A DNA stretch of 64,000 nt from Zhongshania aquimaris (GTDB lineage Bacteria; Pseudomonadota; Gammaproteobacteria; Pseudomonadales; Spongiibacteraceae). Every line of letters begins with the position of its first letter. Position 1 is the stretch's first letter. Shown piece by piece: positions 24,159 through 35,636 of the stretch. The position numbers and the translations under genes are program-made. The notes under the pieces were generated by a model. The model saw only the letters and a list, made by a program, of their open reading frames with translations, did not search any database and had not been told where the DNA came from. The DNA lies in assembly GCF_019312595.1 (NCBI RefSeq), contig NZ_JAHWDQ010000001.1:1288788-1352787 (forward strand). The letters are read 5' to 3'.

Positions 24159-24920
24159 TTAAGTTTTAAGCCGATAGCCGGTGCGGAATATCCAATAGAT
24201 CCCAGTCAAACAGAGGCCGAGGAACACCAGTATCATCGCCACACTAAGCCCGACATTAACGTCAGCTACGCCGTAAAAACTCCAGCGAAAGGCGCTGATC
24301 AAATATACCACTGGGTTGGCTAAAGTAATCGACTGCCACAAAGGCGGCAGCATACTGATTGAGTAAAAACTACCGCCGAGAAACGTCAACGGCGTGACAA
24401 TTAACATGGGCACCACCTGCAGTTTTTCAAAACCATCAGCCCAAATGCCGATGATAAAGCCAAACAAGCTAAAGGTGGCCGCTGTTAAAATTAAAAACGT
24501 CACCATCCAAAATGGATGGGCAACGTGATAGTCCACAAACAAGTTTGCGGTGAGCAATATAATACTGCCGACAATGACCGACTTGGTGGTCGCCGCGCCG
24601 ACATAGCCCAATACAATTTCTCGCATCGAAATGGGCGCAGACAAAATTTCATAAATAGTGCCGTTGTATTTGGGGAAATAAATACCAAACGAGGCATTAG
24701 AAATACTTTCTGTCAGCAGGGCCAACATCACCAAACCTGGAATGATAAACGCCGCATAACTCACTCCATCGATCTCAACCATACGCGAGCCGATAGCGGA
24801 ACCAAACACCACAAAATACAGAGAGGTCGATATCACTGGCGATGCAATACTTTGCATAATGGTCCGCCACGTGCGATGCAACTCAAATTTATAGATTGCC
24901 TTTATTGCATGGAAGTTCAT
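24159..24920 (-). CDS. yadH: ABC-2 type exporter permease, YadH-like
   Basis: This 253-residue inner-membrane protein has six hydrophobic segments and the ABC-2 signature region ([36 protein letters not shown]). It forms the transmembrane part of an exporter with the ATPase encoded just upstream, whose stop overlaps this start by four bases. YadGH-type exporters are widespread in gammaproteobacteria, but the substrate has not been established. Confidence 0.9.
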   Translation of the reverse strand: MNFHAIKAIYKFELHRTWRTIMQSIASPVISTSLYFVVFGSAIGSRMVEIDGVSYAAFIIPGLVMLALLTESISNASFGIYFPKYNGTIYEILSAPISMREIVLGYVGAATTKSVIVGSIILLTANLFVDYHVAHPFWMVTFLILTAATFSLFGFIIGIWADGFEKLQVVPMLIVTPLTFLGGSFYSISMLPPLWQSITLANPVVYLISAFRWSFYGVADVNVGLSVAMILVFLGLCLTGIYWIFRTGYRLKT

Positions 24921-25873
24921 CGGGCGGCCTCCGTGTCTGCGGATGCTCGCTCTGTTACTAAGCTCACAAATATTTCCTCTAGGGAGCGCTGCTTGGAGCG
25001 CAGGTCTTTGTAGTCGATACCGTGCTCATCGAGACGCCTAAATAGATCGGCTATACCGGTTTGATCGCCCTGGGTATCAAAATGGTAGATCAACTCAAGA
25101 CCGTCATCGGTTAGCGACAGGGGGTAATCTTTCAATTCCGCGGGTAGCGCGAGCAGCGGCTTTTGCAATTGCAGGCGCAATTGCTTTTGTCCCAGTTTAT
25201 CCATCAAGGCACTTTTTTCTTCTACAAGAATAAGCTCGCCACGGCTAATAACTCCGATGCGATCTGCCATTTCTTCCGCTTCTTCGATGTAGTGCGTGGT
25301 CAAAATAATGGTGACGCCGCGCTCGCGAAGACCGCGAACCATTTCCCACATATCTCGACGCAGCTCAACATCGACACCCGCCGTCGGCTCATCGAGAAAC
25401 AGGATTTCTGGCTCATGCGATAAGGCCTTGGCAATCATCACCCGTCGCTTCATACCACCCGACAATTCCATAATGCGGGAATCGCGCTTATCCCACAGCG
25501 ACAACTGCCGCAATATTTGTTCTATATATGCTTTATTCGGCGCGCGGCCAAATAATCCGCGACTAAAATTGACCGTCGATATCACACTCTCAAAACCGTC
25601 TGTACAAAGTTCCTGCGGCACTAAACCAATTTTGCTACGCGCTGCGCGAAAATCGCGAATGATATCGTGACCGTCGGCGGTAATAACGCCGGAACTTGGG
25701 TTCACAATGCCGCAAATAATACTGATCATGGTGGTTTTGCCGGCGCCATTTGGCCCGAGCAAGGCAAAAATTTCGCCGCGCTGTATCTCTAGTGAAACGT
25801 CGCGTAGAGCTTGAAATCCAGAATCGTAAGTCTTGCTCAAATTTTGAACATTGATAATCGCTGACACGAACAC
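24917..25873 (-). CDS. yadG: ABC exporter ATP-binding protein, YadG-like
   Basis: This 318-residue nucleotide-binding subunit has Walker [10 protein letters not shown]-loop [10 protein letters not shown], signature LSGGMKRR and Walker [16 protein letters not shown]-terminal regulatory extension of about 90 residues ([19 protein letters not shown] and following) is typical of YadG-like and drug-exporter ATPases. It pairs with the permease downstream. An alternative start at codon 5 is possible; the chosen ATG lies within a short leader after CACTCCTC. Confidence 0.92.
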   Translation of the reverse strand: MFVSAIINVQNLSKTYDSGFQALRDVSLEIQRGEIFALLGPNGAGKTTMISIICGIVNPSSGVITADGHDIIRDFRAARSKIGLVPQELCTDGFESVISTVNFSRGLFGRAPNKAYIEQILRQLSLWDKRDSRIMELSGGMKRRVMIAKALSHEPEILFLDEPTAGVDVELRRDMWEMVRGLRERGVTIILTTHYIEEAEEMADRIGVISRGELILVEEKSALMDKLGQKQLRLQLQKPLLALPAELKDYPLSLTDDGLELIYHFDTQGDQTGIADLFRRLDEHGIDYKDLRSKQRSLEEIFVSLVTERASADTEAAR

Positions 25874-25999
25874 TCCTCAAGACTGCGGCCAATGGTTGCC
25901 CGCAAGTGAAAATAAATCGCCCACGAGTGTCGGCGATGTGGGGAAGCTTGGCAAGTACAAGCGCGGTGAAACTAAGGACTAATCGCCAAACCTTAGCAA

Positions 26000-26653
26000 C
26001 TAGCTAGCTACCTGTGACGGCGGGCAAAGCTGCTGCCAAAACATTTTCGCGGCGGTATCACTCATCACATTGATTGCGGTCGCATCGAGGTAAATACCGT
26101 CAATCAAGAGTCGACTCATGCCGTGCAGTGTCGACCAACTGACCTGTGCAAAACGAAGGGGATCAATATTTGGATTGCGTATCGATTGCTGCCAAACCCG
26201 AATCTGCTCGATATAGACTTTGAAGGCGTTGTGGGCCTCAACCGTTAATGATTCGGTTAGCTGTTGTGACTTCCACAAGCGAGCACCAAACATCAGCTCA
26301 TAATATTCCGCATTATCAATTGAGAACTGCACATAACGCCGCACAAACACGCGCACGGCCGCCTCGCTTATCTCAGCTCCTTCAATATAAGGCGGCGTGC
26401 GCACGACCTCGCGCAAGTGGCGAAATCCTTCTTCGGCTATGCCGCACAGCAAGGCCTGCTTATCAGCGAAGTGATGATAGGGCGCTGTTCGAGACACACC
26501 AAGGTTTTGCGCCAATTTCCTCATGGACAAGCCGGCCTCGCCCTCCTCTCTTAGCAGACGAGCGGCTTCGTCTAAAATTTGACGCCGCAAATCACCGTGA
26601 TGATATGGCTTTTCGCTAGTTGGGCAGGAGGCGCTTTCAGGATGACTTGTCAT
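26000..26653 (-). CDS. TetR-family transcriptional regulator
   Basis: The 217-residue protein has an N-terminal helix-turn-helix (MRKLAQNLGVSRTAPYHHFADKQALLCGIA) and a ligand domain with the WHG-like C-terminal pattern (FAQVSWSTLHGMSRLLIDG). It is divergent from fadH, and two near-identical repeats lie in the spacer, so it most likely represses fadH and itself, with an acyl-CoA or related ligand (inference). Confidence 0.92.
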   Translation of the reverse strand: MTSHPESASCPTSEKPYHHGDLRRQILDEAARLLREEGEAGLSMRKLAQNLGVSRTAPYHHFADKQALLCGIAEEGFRHLREVVRTPPYIEGAEISEAAVRVFVRRYVQFSIDNAEYYELMFGARLWKSQQLTESLTVEAHNAFKVYIEQIRVWQQSIRNPNIDPLRFAQVSWSTLHGMSRLLIDGIYLDATAINVMSDTAAKMFWQQLCPPSQVAS

Positions 26654-26674
26654 AGCCGCAATTTACCAAGCAAT

Positions 26675-28818
<2,144 letters not shown>

Positions 28819-28822
28819 AAAA

Positions 28823-28854
28823 ATTGCGGGGCATGGAATCTGCCGCCCCGCAAT
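28823..28854 (+). terminator. Hairpin after fadH
   Basis: ATTGCGGGG (28823-28831) and CCCCGCAAT (28846-28854) form a perfect nine-bp stem just past the fadH stop. A run of A precedes the stem but no T run follows, so it would work better for leftward transcription; function as fadH terminator is only probable. Confidence 0.45.
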
Positions 28855-28938
28855 CACCGTATTGAAGCTGTGTTTCTAAACAGAGGCCGTCATTTGCTAT
28901 GCGCTAAAACCATGGCATATGACGCAGCACTTCAAACA

Positions 28939-30012
28939 ATGCAACTTCGCAAGCCCTACCGTTTTTTAGCAATTATCTGCGTGCTTATCTGTCTTACGGC
29001 GTGCAGCAGCACATCGTCAAGTAGTAATACAAACGACGCCACCAGAGTCAGCAACCATTACGATGGTGAAAAATTTCACAACCCCTATTGGCTGGATTTT
29101 GATAAAAGTATTTGGGATATCATTCGACTGCGCTACTTTTCCGATCTAAAAATAGCCGACAACCAAGCCAACGCCCATCTCGTTCCCGTAGTCGACCGCA
29201 TCGCTGATCTTCGCTCCGCTGAGCCAGATGAGTTTCAGCTTACCTGGCTGGGGCACGCGAGTTTTTTAATCCAGTATCGCGGCATTGCTATTCTAACCGA
29301 CCCCATACTATCGCCACGCGTGTCACCACTTCCGCTTGGCGGCTATCCCCGTTTGGTTCCTATGCCCATCGGCATCGATGACTTACCGGCTATCGATTAC
29401 GTGCTTATCTCTCACAATCACTATGACCATCTTGATGCAAATACTATAGAAGCGCTGGGGAAATCACCCCATTATTTAGTGCCCGCAAAACTTGGTACTT
29501 GGTTTACCAAATTGGGAATTCCACCTGATCACATCCACGAATTTGATTGGTGGGAAAGCCGTGAAGATGCCAATATCATCGCCACCGCAACCCCATCACA
29601 ACATTGGTCTGGGCGCGGCTTATTCGACCGCTTTGACACTTTGTGGGCATCTTGGCATGTGAAAATTGCCAACCGAAGTATTTGGTTTGCGGGCGATACC
29701 GGATACAACCCTCATCAATTTGTTGAGATTGGAAAACGCCTCGGCGGCGTTGATTTAGCGTTAATCCCAATTGGCGCCTACCATCCACGTAGCTTTCTCA
29801 ATGAGCAACACGTCGACCCTGAGCAAGCTATTCAAATTCACAAAGATATACGGGCTAAACGCAGTATTGGCATGCACTGGGGGACCTTTCAGCTTAGCGC
29901 TGAAGCCATAGATGAACCGGTAAAACTCATTGCGCAAGCGCAACGACAAGGCCGCATAAATGAAGGCGAGTTCACCACCATGTCTATAGGAGAAACTCGA
30001 AAGCTCCCTTAA
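28939..30012 (+). CDS. Metallo-beta-lactamase-fold lipoprotein, NAPE-PLD/RomA-like
   Basis: The catalytic zinc motif is SHNHYDHLD (H-x-H-x-D-H), with TWLGHASFLIQYRG before it and WFAGDTGYNP and GMHWGTF after it, the layout of bacterial NAPE-PLD-like hydrolases. The frame opens at a GTG (28870), but the ATG at 28939 gives a compact lipoprotein signal ending L-T-A-C at Cys22. No start has a strong ribosome-binding site, so the N-terminus is uncertain (28912 is another option). Likely anchored in a membrane facing the periplasm. The natural substrate of this group in bacteria is not known. Confidence 0.85.
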   Translation: MQLRKPYRFLAIICVLICLTACSSTSSSSNTNDATRVSNHYDGEKFHNPYWLDFDKSIWDIIRLRYFSDLKIADNQANAHLVPVVDRIADLRSAEPDEFQLTWLGHASFLIQYRGIAILTDPILSPRVSPLPLGGYPRLVPMPIGIDDLPAIDYVLISHNHYDHLDANTIEALGKSPHYLVPAKLGTWFTKLGIPPDHIHEFDWWESREDANIIATATPSQHWSGRGLFDRFDTLWASWHVKIANRSIWFAGDTGYNPHQFVEIGKRLGGVDLALIPIGAYHPRSFLNEQHVDPEQAIQIHKDIRAKRSIGMHWGTFQLSAEAIDEPVKLIAQAQRQGRINEGEFTTMSIGETRKLP

Positions 30013-30179
30013 TATTCAGCTCATTTAAACGGATCGTAAAACTCGCTCGTAAGTATAAGCCACCGCATTTGGGTGGAACAAAAGGTAAAACAACGCCTCC
30101 AAGTCCTCGCGACGCGATACAATCTCGTTGGCTATCCAATTGCACGCCGCATTCCGCAACCCTCGCAAAAAGGACATGC

Positions 30180-31121
30180 ATGCCCCATCACGGCCAGATA
30201 CTACGTTCGCTCCTAATCGCTGCAGTCACGGTACTGCATTTTATTCAGGCGGCGCACGCAGCGGAGCCCGACACACTGAATCGACAACGTTTTGCGGTTC
30301 ACAATAAGTGGCTGACCGAAATGAGCGGTGTCGCCGCCAGTAATATTTATAAGAATCATTTTTGGGCACACAATGACAGCGGCGACAGAGGCCGCCTATT
30401 TTCATTTGATAGTACTGGCAAAGCGCAAACCGAATTGAGGATCAACGGCAGCAGCGCCTTTGACTGGGAGGACATGAGCAGCTTTAAAGACAGCAGCGGC
30501 TCCTACCTACTGATCGGCGACATTGGCGACAATATGATGCTTCGCCCCTTCGCTGACGTGTATTTAGTAAGTGAACCCAAAGACCTGCGCAAACCCATCA
30601 TTCACGCGAATATTAAACGTCGCTATTCGCTGATCTACGAAGATGGCCCCCACGACGCCGAAGCAATGGCCGTCGATGCCACCGAGCGGTTTGTTTACAT
30701 TCTAACCAAACGCGACGCGCACCCGCGCCTATATCGCTTTTCGTTAGACGCGATATCAGGAAAGCCCATACCCCTTAATTATCTTGGCGAGATACGCAGT
30801 ATCCCAAGTATCGAAAAACACAAAGCGCAGCGCCAGGGTGGTATTAGCGGCGGCTCGCCAACGGCGATGGAAATTAATCCCAGCGGTGATATCGCTATGA
30901 TAGTCACATTGCGAAACACGTATTTTTTCAAACGGGAACGAAATCAAAGTTGGCTGGACGCGCTAAATAAAAGCCCGTATGCGCGAATTAATAATCGCCT
31001 GCGTCAGGCTGAGTCCGGTACATTTACTCAGGATGGCAAGAAAGTATTAATTGGTTCGGAAGGACAACCCGCGATATTAGAATTTAGCGACACGCCGCTG
31101 TATCCCAATCGCAAAAATTGA
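30180..31121 (+). CDS. Secreted protein, probable beta-propeller, unknown function
   Basis: The 313-residue precursor has a Sec signal (LLIAAVTVLHFIQAAHAAEP). The mature part contains HNDSGDRGRLFSFDSTGK, FDWEDMSSF with YLLIGDIGDN, and DAEAMAVDATERFVYILTKRD, a repeating strand pattern typical of beta-propellers with esterase-like phytase or SdiA-regulated type motifs. No catalytic residue can be named. The frame is open from 30069, but AAGGA in front of the ATG at 30180, and the signal peptide right after it, favour that start. It ends at a good hairpin. Confidence 0.75.
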   Translation: MPHHGQILRSLLIAAVTVLHFIQAAHAAEPDTLNRQRFAVHNKWLTEMSGVAASNIYKNHFWAHNDSGDRGRLFSFDSTGKAQTELRINGSSAFDWEDMSSFKDSSGSYLLIGDIGDNMMLRPFADVYLVSEPKDLRKPIIHANIKRRYSLIYEDGPHDAEAMAVDATERFVYILTKRDAHPRLYRFSLDAISGKPIPLNYLGEIRSIPSIEKHKAQRQGGISGGSPTAMEINPSGDIAMIVTLRNTYFFKRERNQSWLDALNKSPYARINNRLRQAESGTFTQDGKKVLIGSEGQPAILEFSDTPLYPNRKN

Positions 31122-31123
31122 TA

Positions 31124-31145
31124 CCGGCGCACTAACGTGCGCCGG
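31124..31145. terminator. Bidirectional hairpin between convergent genes
   Basis: CCGGCGCAC (31124-31132), a TAAC loop, and GTGCGCCGG (31137-31145) form a perfect stem three bases after the propeller gene and nine bases past the end of the convergent MAPEG gene. No T tract follows. Confidence 0.6.
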
Positions 31146-31154
31146 CAAAACACA

Positions 31155-31550
31155 CTAAGCCGTCACTGCCGGCGTGATACAAAATAGCGTCAAAATCACG
31201 CCAATACCGGCAAACCATACTAAACTGCGCACGGTTGCCCAATTTTGCAGGTAGCAGATAGTAAAAACGACGCGGATACCTATATAGGACATCGCCAGCA
31301 GATTCACACAGTCCTGAGCCGCACCGCCAAATTGCGCGATAATAACCGCCGCCGCAAACAAGGGAAATCCTTCAAAACCGTTTTGCATAGCAGCCACCGC
31401 ACGGGCGCGTCGACCATCTAGTTTTGCCATCCACTCCCGCGGATGATTATTGTCGAACTGACCAATTTCCGTTTTTCCTAATTTTGCAATCAAGGCGGTA
31501 AGCCCTGGCATAAGACCCGCAACAAAAATACACCAAAATGCGATACTCAT
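31155..31550 (-). CDS. MAPEG-family membrane protein
   Basis: This 131-residue integral membrane protein has four hydrophobic segments and the family motif RRARAVAAMQNGFEGFPLFAAAVI. It is similar in type to the cassette-borne MAPEG protein at 12346-12750 but not close in sequence. No catalytic function can be assigned. Its start region has a very AT-rich upstream sequence (31555-31625) that may hold its promoter. Confidence 0.88.
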   Translation of the reverse strand: MSIAFWCIFVAGLMPGLTALIAKLGKTEIGQFDNNHPREWMAKLDGRRARAVAAMQNGFEGFPLFAAAVIIAQFGGAAQDCVNLLAMSYIGIRVVFTICYLQNWATVRSLVWFAGIGVILTLFCITPAVTA

Positions 31551-31668
31551 TTTTCATCCCCTCGTTTTATGTTATTAAAATAATTTTTTCTAATTATTAA
31601 TACGTAATCGATCGTCGCACCCAATAAAAAAAGTCGAACTATTTTGTGATCTCTATATAACGACTAAA

Positions 31669-32391
31669 TTAATCAGTGCAATTGGGTTTGATTAGCGTAC
31701 GCAACCAATTTAAAAACCCATTTTCTTGTAAGACCATTTTATCTACGCCATCAAAAAACACCTCAAGTCCTGCTGGATCAGCAAAAAAATCAGCGCGGGT
31801 TTTCATTTCGATTTCTGGATCAAGGGCTTTCACAACAACAGCGGGATTGCCAGCCACAATGACGTTGGCCGGCACATCTTTACTGACGACCGCACCCGCC
31901 GCCACCACACTGTTCTCACCGATTGAAACGCCCTTCAAAACAGTGCAGTGATCGCCAAGCCAAACATTGTTAGCAATATGCACCGGCGTCACTTTGTCAC
32001 TACGACGGCCGCGATCATACAGCTCATGCCAATCGCTATCGGTAATATAGACACCGTTTGCCATCATGACACTGTCACCAATAATAATTTCATTGGCGGC
32101 AGAAATACGGGTGCCCGGACTAATCATGGCGTAGTCACCAATTTTGATCCGGCCACTTGTCTCGTCTGCGCCCCACACCCCAATTTTTACGCGGCCGTCA
32201 GGTTCACCAACTATTGTCGCGCAACGACCAATCTCGATATTCGGTCCCGAAATGGAGATATACCACGGCTTCATAAAAGTGGGATAATCGCCAAGATAAT
32301 CACAAGCAGGCTTCAAAAAATGCTGGGTATACCAGCTGCGAAAACGCAAATATATTTTCTTCACCCAATAGGGTCGTCTGTCCTGCCGCAT
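31669..32391 (-). CDS. Left-handed beta-helix acyltransferase
   Basis: Hexapeptide-repeat protein with the CatB/LacA-like C-terminal pattern: IIGDSVMMANGVYITDSDWHELYD, NNVWLGDHCTVLKGVSIGENSVVAAGAVVSKDVPANVIVAGNPA in pieces. An N-terminal segment (WVKKIYLRFRSWYTQHFLKPACDYLG) precedes the helix. The frame extends to 32571 but this would overlap the divergent methyltransferase gene; the ATG at 32391 (240 residues) with GGCGAG upstream is the better start. It probably acetylates a sugar or lipid-linked acceptor, which cannot be named. Confidence 0.85.
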   Translation of the reverse strand: MRQDRRPYWVKKIYLRFRSWYTQHFLKPACDYLGDYPTFMKPWYISISGPNIEIGRCATIVGEPDGRVKIGVWGADETSGRIKIGDYAMISPGTRISAANEIIIGDSVMMANGVYITDSDWHELYDRGRRSDKVTPVHIANNVWLGDHCTVLKGVSIGENSVVAAGAVVSKDVPANVIVAGNPAVVVKALDPEIEMKTRADFFADPAGLEVFFDGVDKMVLQENGFLNWLRTLIKPNCTD

Positions 32392-32469
32392 TAGCTCGCC
32401 ATCATTATTGTGGTGCGCTAGTGTCGCAAGGGCGGCCCCGCAGAGCAATCGATACAATATTACCAATTC

Positions 32470-33156
32470 ATGAAAAAACGCAGCGACAACACACCCCCTA
32501 GGGAGGTGACAAGTAATCAGCGCGGTATTCACCCGAACCTGGCATCGACGGTGACGAAGCACCTGCACCATCTATTTAAGAAACCCTATGCTCAACATAA
32601 TGTAGATGCTTTCAATAGCGCGAACGCATGGCTCGATGGCAGAGGCCGACCGCTAATTCTCGACTCTTTTTGCGGTACCGGTGAAAGCAGTCGCCAAATT
32701 GCCCGCCAATATCCAGACTCACTTGTGATCGGCGTCGACAAATCGGCGGCACGACTGCAGCGGCATCAGATAGATCAACACGAAGATCTAGAAAACTATC
32801 TCCTCGTCCGTGCGGATGTCGATGATTTCTGGCGCCTGGCAGTGGATGCCAATTGGCAGCTACAGAGACACTTTTTGCTGTACCCCAACCCCTGGCCCAA
32901 AAGCGCGCAGTTACAATATCGCGTGCACGGCTCAGCGGTTTTCCCCGCACTGATAAAACTTGGTGGCAACATTACACTGAGAAGTAATTGGAAGTTATAC
33001 GTTGATGAGTTTGCAGCGGCGCTCTCCATGACAGGCAATACCGCAAAAGCCACCGCCTACCACCCCGCCGCAACGATCACCGCGTTTGAACGCAAATACC
33101 ATCTCGCCGGCCAGCCTTTGTGGGACTGCAGCTGCACGATTACCTCATCGATATAG
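32470..33156 (+). CDS. TrmB-like SAM-dependent methyltransferase
   Basis: This 228-residue protein is related to tRNA (guanine46-N7)-methyltransferase. The SAM motif is ILDSFCGTGESSRQIA, followed by VIGVDKSAARL. The region matching TrmB's PDPW motif reads LLYPNPWPKSAQLQYRVHG, with Asn in place of the usual Asp and without the following basic KRRH run. It may be a paralogue with another substrate rather than the main TrmB. Divergent from the acyltransferase gene; cysE follows 78 bases later. Confidence 0.8.
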   Translation: MKKRSDNTPPREVTSNQRGIHPNLASTVTKHLHHLFKKPYAQHNVDAFNSANAWLDGRGRPLILDSFCGTGESSRQIARQYPDSLVIGVDKSAARLQRHQIDQHEDLENYLLVRADVDDFWRLAVDANWQLQRHFLLYPNPWPKSAQLQYRVHGSAVFPALIKLGGNITLRSNWKLYVDEFAAALSMTGNTAKATAYHPAATITAFERKYHLAGQPLWDCSCTITSSI

Positions 33157-33234
33157 TCCGGTTTAGCACGCCACTGTTATCTGAGCCGCCGGCGGCGTTA
33201 TACTAGGGTCACATTCACCAATACTGTAATAGCG

Positions 33235-34047
33235 ATGACCAAACCCGCGACCAATTCAGCGCCTCACCCAGATCCTGTATGGCAGACTATCCGCAAGGAA
33301 ACTGCCTGCGAGGTTGAGCGCGAGCCCGTTCTAGCGAGCTTTCTGCACGCCACCATTCTCAATCACGACAGCCTTGAAACGGCGCTGAGTTTCCACCTTG
33401 CGCATATATTAAATAGCCCTGCTGCCTCAGCGCTATTGGTGCGTGAAGTGATAGAAAAGGCCTTTGCCGCCGACCCCAATATTGGCCGCGCAATTCGCGC
33501 CGATATATGCGCAGTATTTGAACGCGACTCTGCATGCTCCGGCCTGTCTGTGCCATTTCTGTATTTTAAAGGCTTCCATGCACTGCAGTCCTATCGCATT
33601 GCCCACTGGCTTTGGAATCAGGGCAGAACCTCATTGGCACTGTTCTTCCAGAACCGAATTTCCTGCGAGTTCGGCGTTGATATTCATCCAGCGGCAAAAA
33701 TTGGACGCGGCATCTTAATGGATCACGCAACCGGTATTGTCATTGGTGAAACCGCCGTGGTCGGCAACAATGTGTCAATCATGCAGTCGGTTACACTGGG
33801 CGGAACGGGCAAAGAGGAAGGTGATCGCCACCCCAAAGTAGCCGATGGCGTGTTGCTCAGTGCGGGAGCGAAAATTCTTGGCAATATCCATATCGGAGAA
33901 GGCGCACAGGTCGTGGCTGGTAGTGTGGTGTTACGAGATGTTCCCCCGCATACCGTCGTAGCCGGCGTACCCGCAAAAGTCATCGGCAAACCCGATTGCC
34001 CTTCGCCGGCACTTTCTATGAATCATCGCGCCTGTTGCGACGAGTAA
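33235..34047 (+). CDS. cysE: Serine O-acetyltransferase
   Basis: CysE acetylates L-serine with acetyl-CoA, the first step in cysteine synthesis. The 270-residue protein has the N-terminal helical domain (WQTIRKETACEVEREPVLASFLHATIL) and the beta-helix with HPAAKIGRGILMDHATGIVIGETAVVG and SVTLGGTGKEEGDRHPKV, where the catalytic His and Asp reside. The C-terminal tail is short. The ATG at 33235 is in a GCG-ATG-ACC context without a strong Shine-Dalgarno. A long hairpin follows the stop. Confidence 0.96.
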   Translation: MTKPATNSAPHPDPVWQTIRKETACEVEREPVLASFLHATILNHDSLETALSFHLAHILNSPAASALLVREVIEKAFAADPNIGRAIRADICAVFERDSACSGLSVPFLYFKGFHALQSYRIAHWLWNQGRTSLALFFQNRISCEFGVDIHPAAKIGRGILMDHATGIVIGETAVVGNNVSIMQSVTLGGTGKEEGDRHPKVADGVLLSAGAKILGNIHIGEGAQVVAGSVVLRDVPPHTVVAGVPAKVIGKPDCPSPALSMNHRACCDE

Positions 34048-34065
34048 TTACGAAAAACCAGAACC

Positions 34066-34104
34066 ATTTGCAGCAGTGCCAACAGAATTGTCGCTGCTGC
34101 AAAT
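34066..34104. terminator. Hairpin between convergent cysE and M48 peptidase genes
   Basis: ATTTGCAGCAG (34066-34076) and CTGCTGCAAAT (34094-34104) form an 11-bp perfect stem with a 17-base loop, 18 bases after cysE and 19 bases past the end of the convergent gene. It could terminate transcription from both sides. Confidence 0.5.
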
Positions 34105-34123
34105 CGTCTAACTAAAAATCTAC

Positions 34124-34918
34124 TTAACGCTTACAAGCGGGCCTAATGCCGTTTGCCTTAGCCTTTTCGTAGAGCGGCATCGCCGTCACCATTTGCTTTT
34201 GTAAATCCTTGATACGCGATGTGTGAGATGGGTGAGTAGACATAAACTCCGGCGGCTGCCCCCCGCTCACGGCACTCATATTCTGCCACAGGGCAACGCT
34301 AGCTTGTGGATTGAATCCCGACTTGGCCATTAGGTCTAAACCGACAATATCGGCCTCAGACTCTTGCGCCCGCCCGTAGGGAAGAACTAAACCGTATTGC
34401 GTGCCCAGTCCGAGCAAACCCATCACAGTTTCTTTTCCTGCCCCCTCGCCCAGCAGAACGCCAATGAGCTGACTACCGGTACCAGCGACACTCTGAACAG
34501 ACATACGCTCAGCGCTGTGATGCGCCAATACATGCCCCACTTCGTGGCCCATTACCGTGGCTAACTGATCAGCATTTTTAGCTACTTGGAATATACCGGT
34601 GTGCACACCAATTTTCTTACCTGGCAGGGCAAACGCGTTAGCCGATTTTTCTTCAAAGACGACTACTTCCCAGCTTCCGCGCCACTCAGCGGGTAGAGAG
34701 GCGGTAATCGCATCAGCAATACAACTTACGTACTTGTTCGTCGCACCGTCTTTATTGATGGTCATTTTCTTTTTCATTTCTTCAAACGCAGTGCCGCCCA
34801 TTTGCGACATTTCTCCGTCTGAAAATAGCAATACCTGACGCCGTCCCGTTGGCGACTCAGCGCAAGATGCCAGTAAACCTGCTAGAACTATTGCCAACAC
34901 CGGCTTTAACTTTGTCAT
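34124..34918 (-). CDS. M48-family metalloprotease lipoprotein, LoiP-like
   Basis: The 264-residue precursor has a lipoprotein signal with L-A-S-C and Cys19. The zinc motif HEVGH is in ATVMGHEVGHVLAHHSAERMS, with the third ligand E in AQESEADIVGLDLMAKSG. It resembles LoiP/YggG, an outer-membrane or periplasmic protease acting on misfolded envelope proteins at high osmolarity or heat. ATG at 34918 with GGGGAAT ahead. It stands alone between convergent cysE and divergent tag. Confidence 0.92.
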   Translation of the reverse strand: MTKLKPVLAIVLAGLLASCAESPTGRRQVLLFSDGEMSQMGGTAFEEMKKKMTINKDGATNKYVSCIADAITASLPAEWRGSWEVVVFEEKSANAFALPGKKIGVHTGIFQVAKNADQLATVMGHEVGHVLAHHSAERMSVQSVAGTGSQLIGVLLGEGAGKETVMGLLGLGTQYGLVLPYGRAQESEADIVGLDLMAKSGFNPQASVALWQNMSAVSGGQPPEFMSTHPSHTSRIKDLQKQMVTAMPLYEKAKANGIRPACKR

Positions 34919-35004
34919 AAAATTCCCCGCGTTAATCTGCTATTGTGCGGCTATTATGGCATAGCCTTCGAGTTGATGAACGATGAAGTCTGCCAGATTT
35001 TTAT

Positions 35005-35616
35005 ATGGGAGTGTACACAGTGAAAGAACCTTGCCCATGGTGCACCGCCACGCCAGAATACGTTAAGTACCATGACGAAGAGTGGGGGGTACCGACCGAT
35101 GACGACCGGATTCACTTTGAATTCTTGGTGCTTGAGTCAGCGCAAGCCGGCTTAAGCTGGCTGACGATATTAAAAAAACGCGAGGGCTACCGCAAAGCCT
35201 TCGCCAATTTTAACCCCATCAAAGTTGCCAACTTTGACAATAAGATGGTCGAGATTTTAAAAGCCAATCCTGACATTGTCAGAAACCGGCTGAAAATTGA
35301 GAGCACCATCACGAATGCGCGTCATTTTTTAGCCATTCAACAGGAGTTCGGGAGCTTTGCCCGCTATATGTGGTCGTACTTTGACGATAAGCCGATACAA
35401 AACAAATGGAAAACCATGGCGGAAGTTCCTGCGACGAGCAAAGAATCTGACCAAATCAGCAAAGATCTCAAAAAGCGCGGCTTTAAATTTTTTGGCAGCA
35501 CCATCTGTTACGCGAATTTACAAGCATTGGGCTTTGTTAATGATCACTTGCTAAGCTGTCCACGTAATAAGACGTGTGCAGACTTAGGCAAACAATTTCG
35601 GCCACATTGGTTATAA
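35005..35616 (+). CDS. tag: DNA-3-methyladenine glycosylase I
   Basis: Tag removes 3-methyladenine from alkylated DNA. Signature segments are PCPWCTATPEYVKYHDEEWGVP (with the zinc-binding Cys and His at the N-terminus), FEFLVLESAQAGLSWLTILKKREGYRKAF, and FKFFGSTICYANLQALGFVNDHLLSCPRN near the end. At 203 residues it is slightly long; the GTG at 35020, preceded by GGGAG eight bases away, is an alternative start giving 198 residues. It is followed by a lipoprotein gene 20 bases downstream. Confidence 0.95.
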   Translation: MGVYTVKEPCPWCTATPEYVKYHDEEWGVPTDDDRIHFEFLVLESAQAGLSWLTILKKREGYRKAFANFNPIKVANFDNKMVEILKANPDIVRNRLKIESTITNARHFLAIQQEFGSFARYMWSYFDDKPIQNKWKTMAEVPATSKESDQISKDLKKRGFKFFGSTICYANLQALGFVNDHLLSCPRNKTCADLGKQFRPHWL

Positions 35617-35636
35617 CGACAAAAAAGGTAACCACC

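Noticed and set aside
32392-32571. N-terminal 60-residue extension of the beta-helix acyltransferase
   Set aside because: It overlaps the divergent TrmB-like gene and contains no family residues; the ATG at 32391 has a better context.
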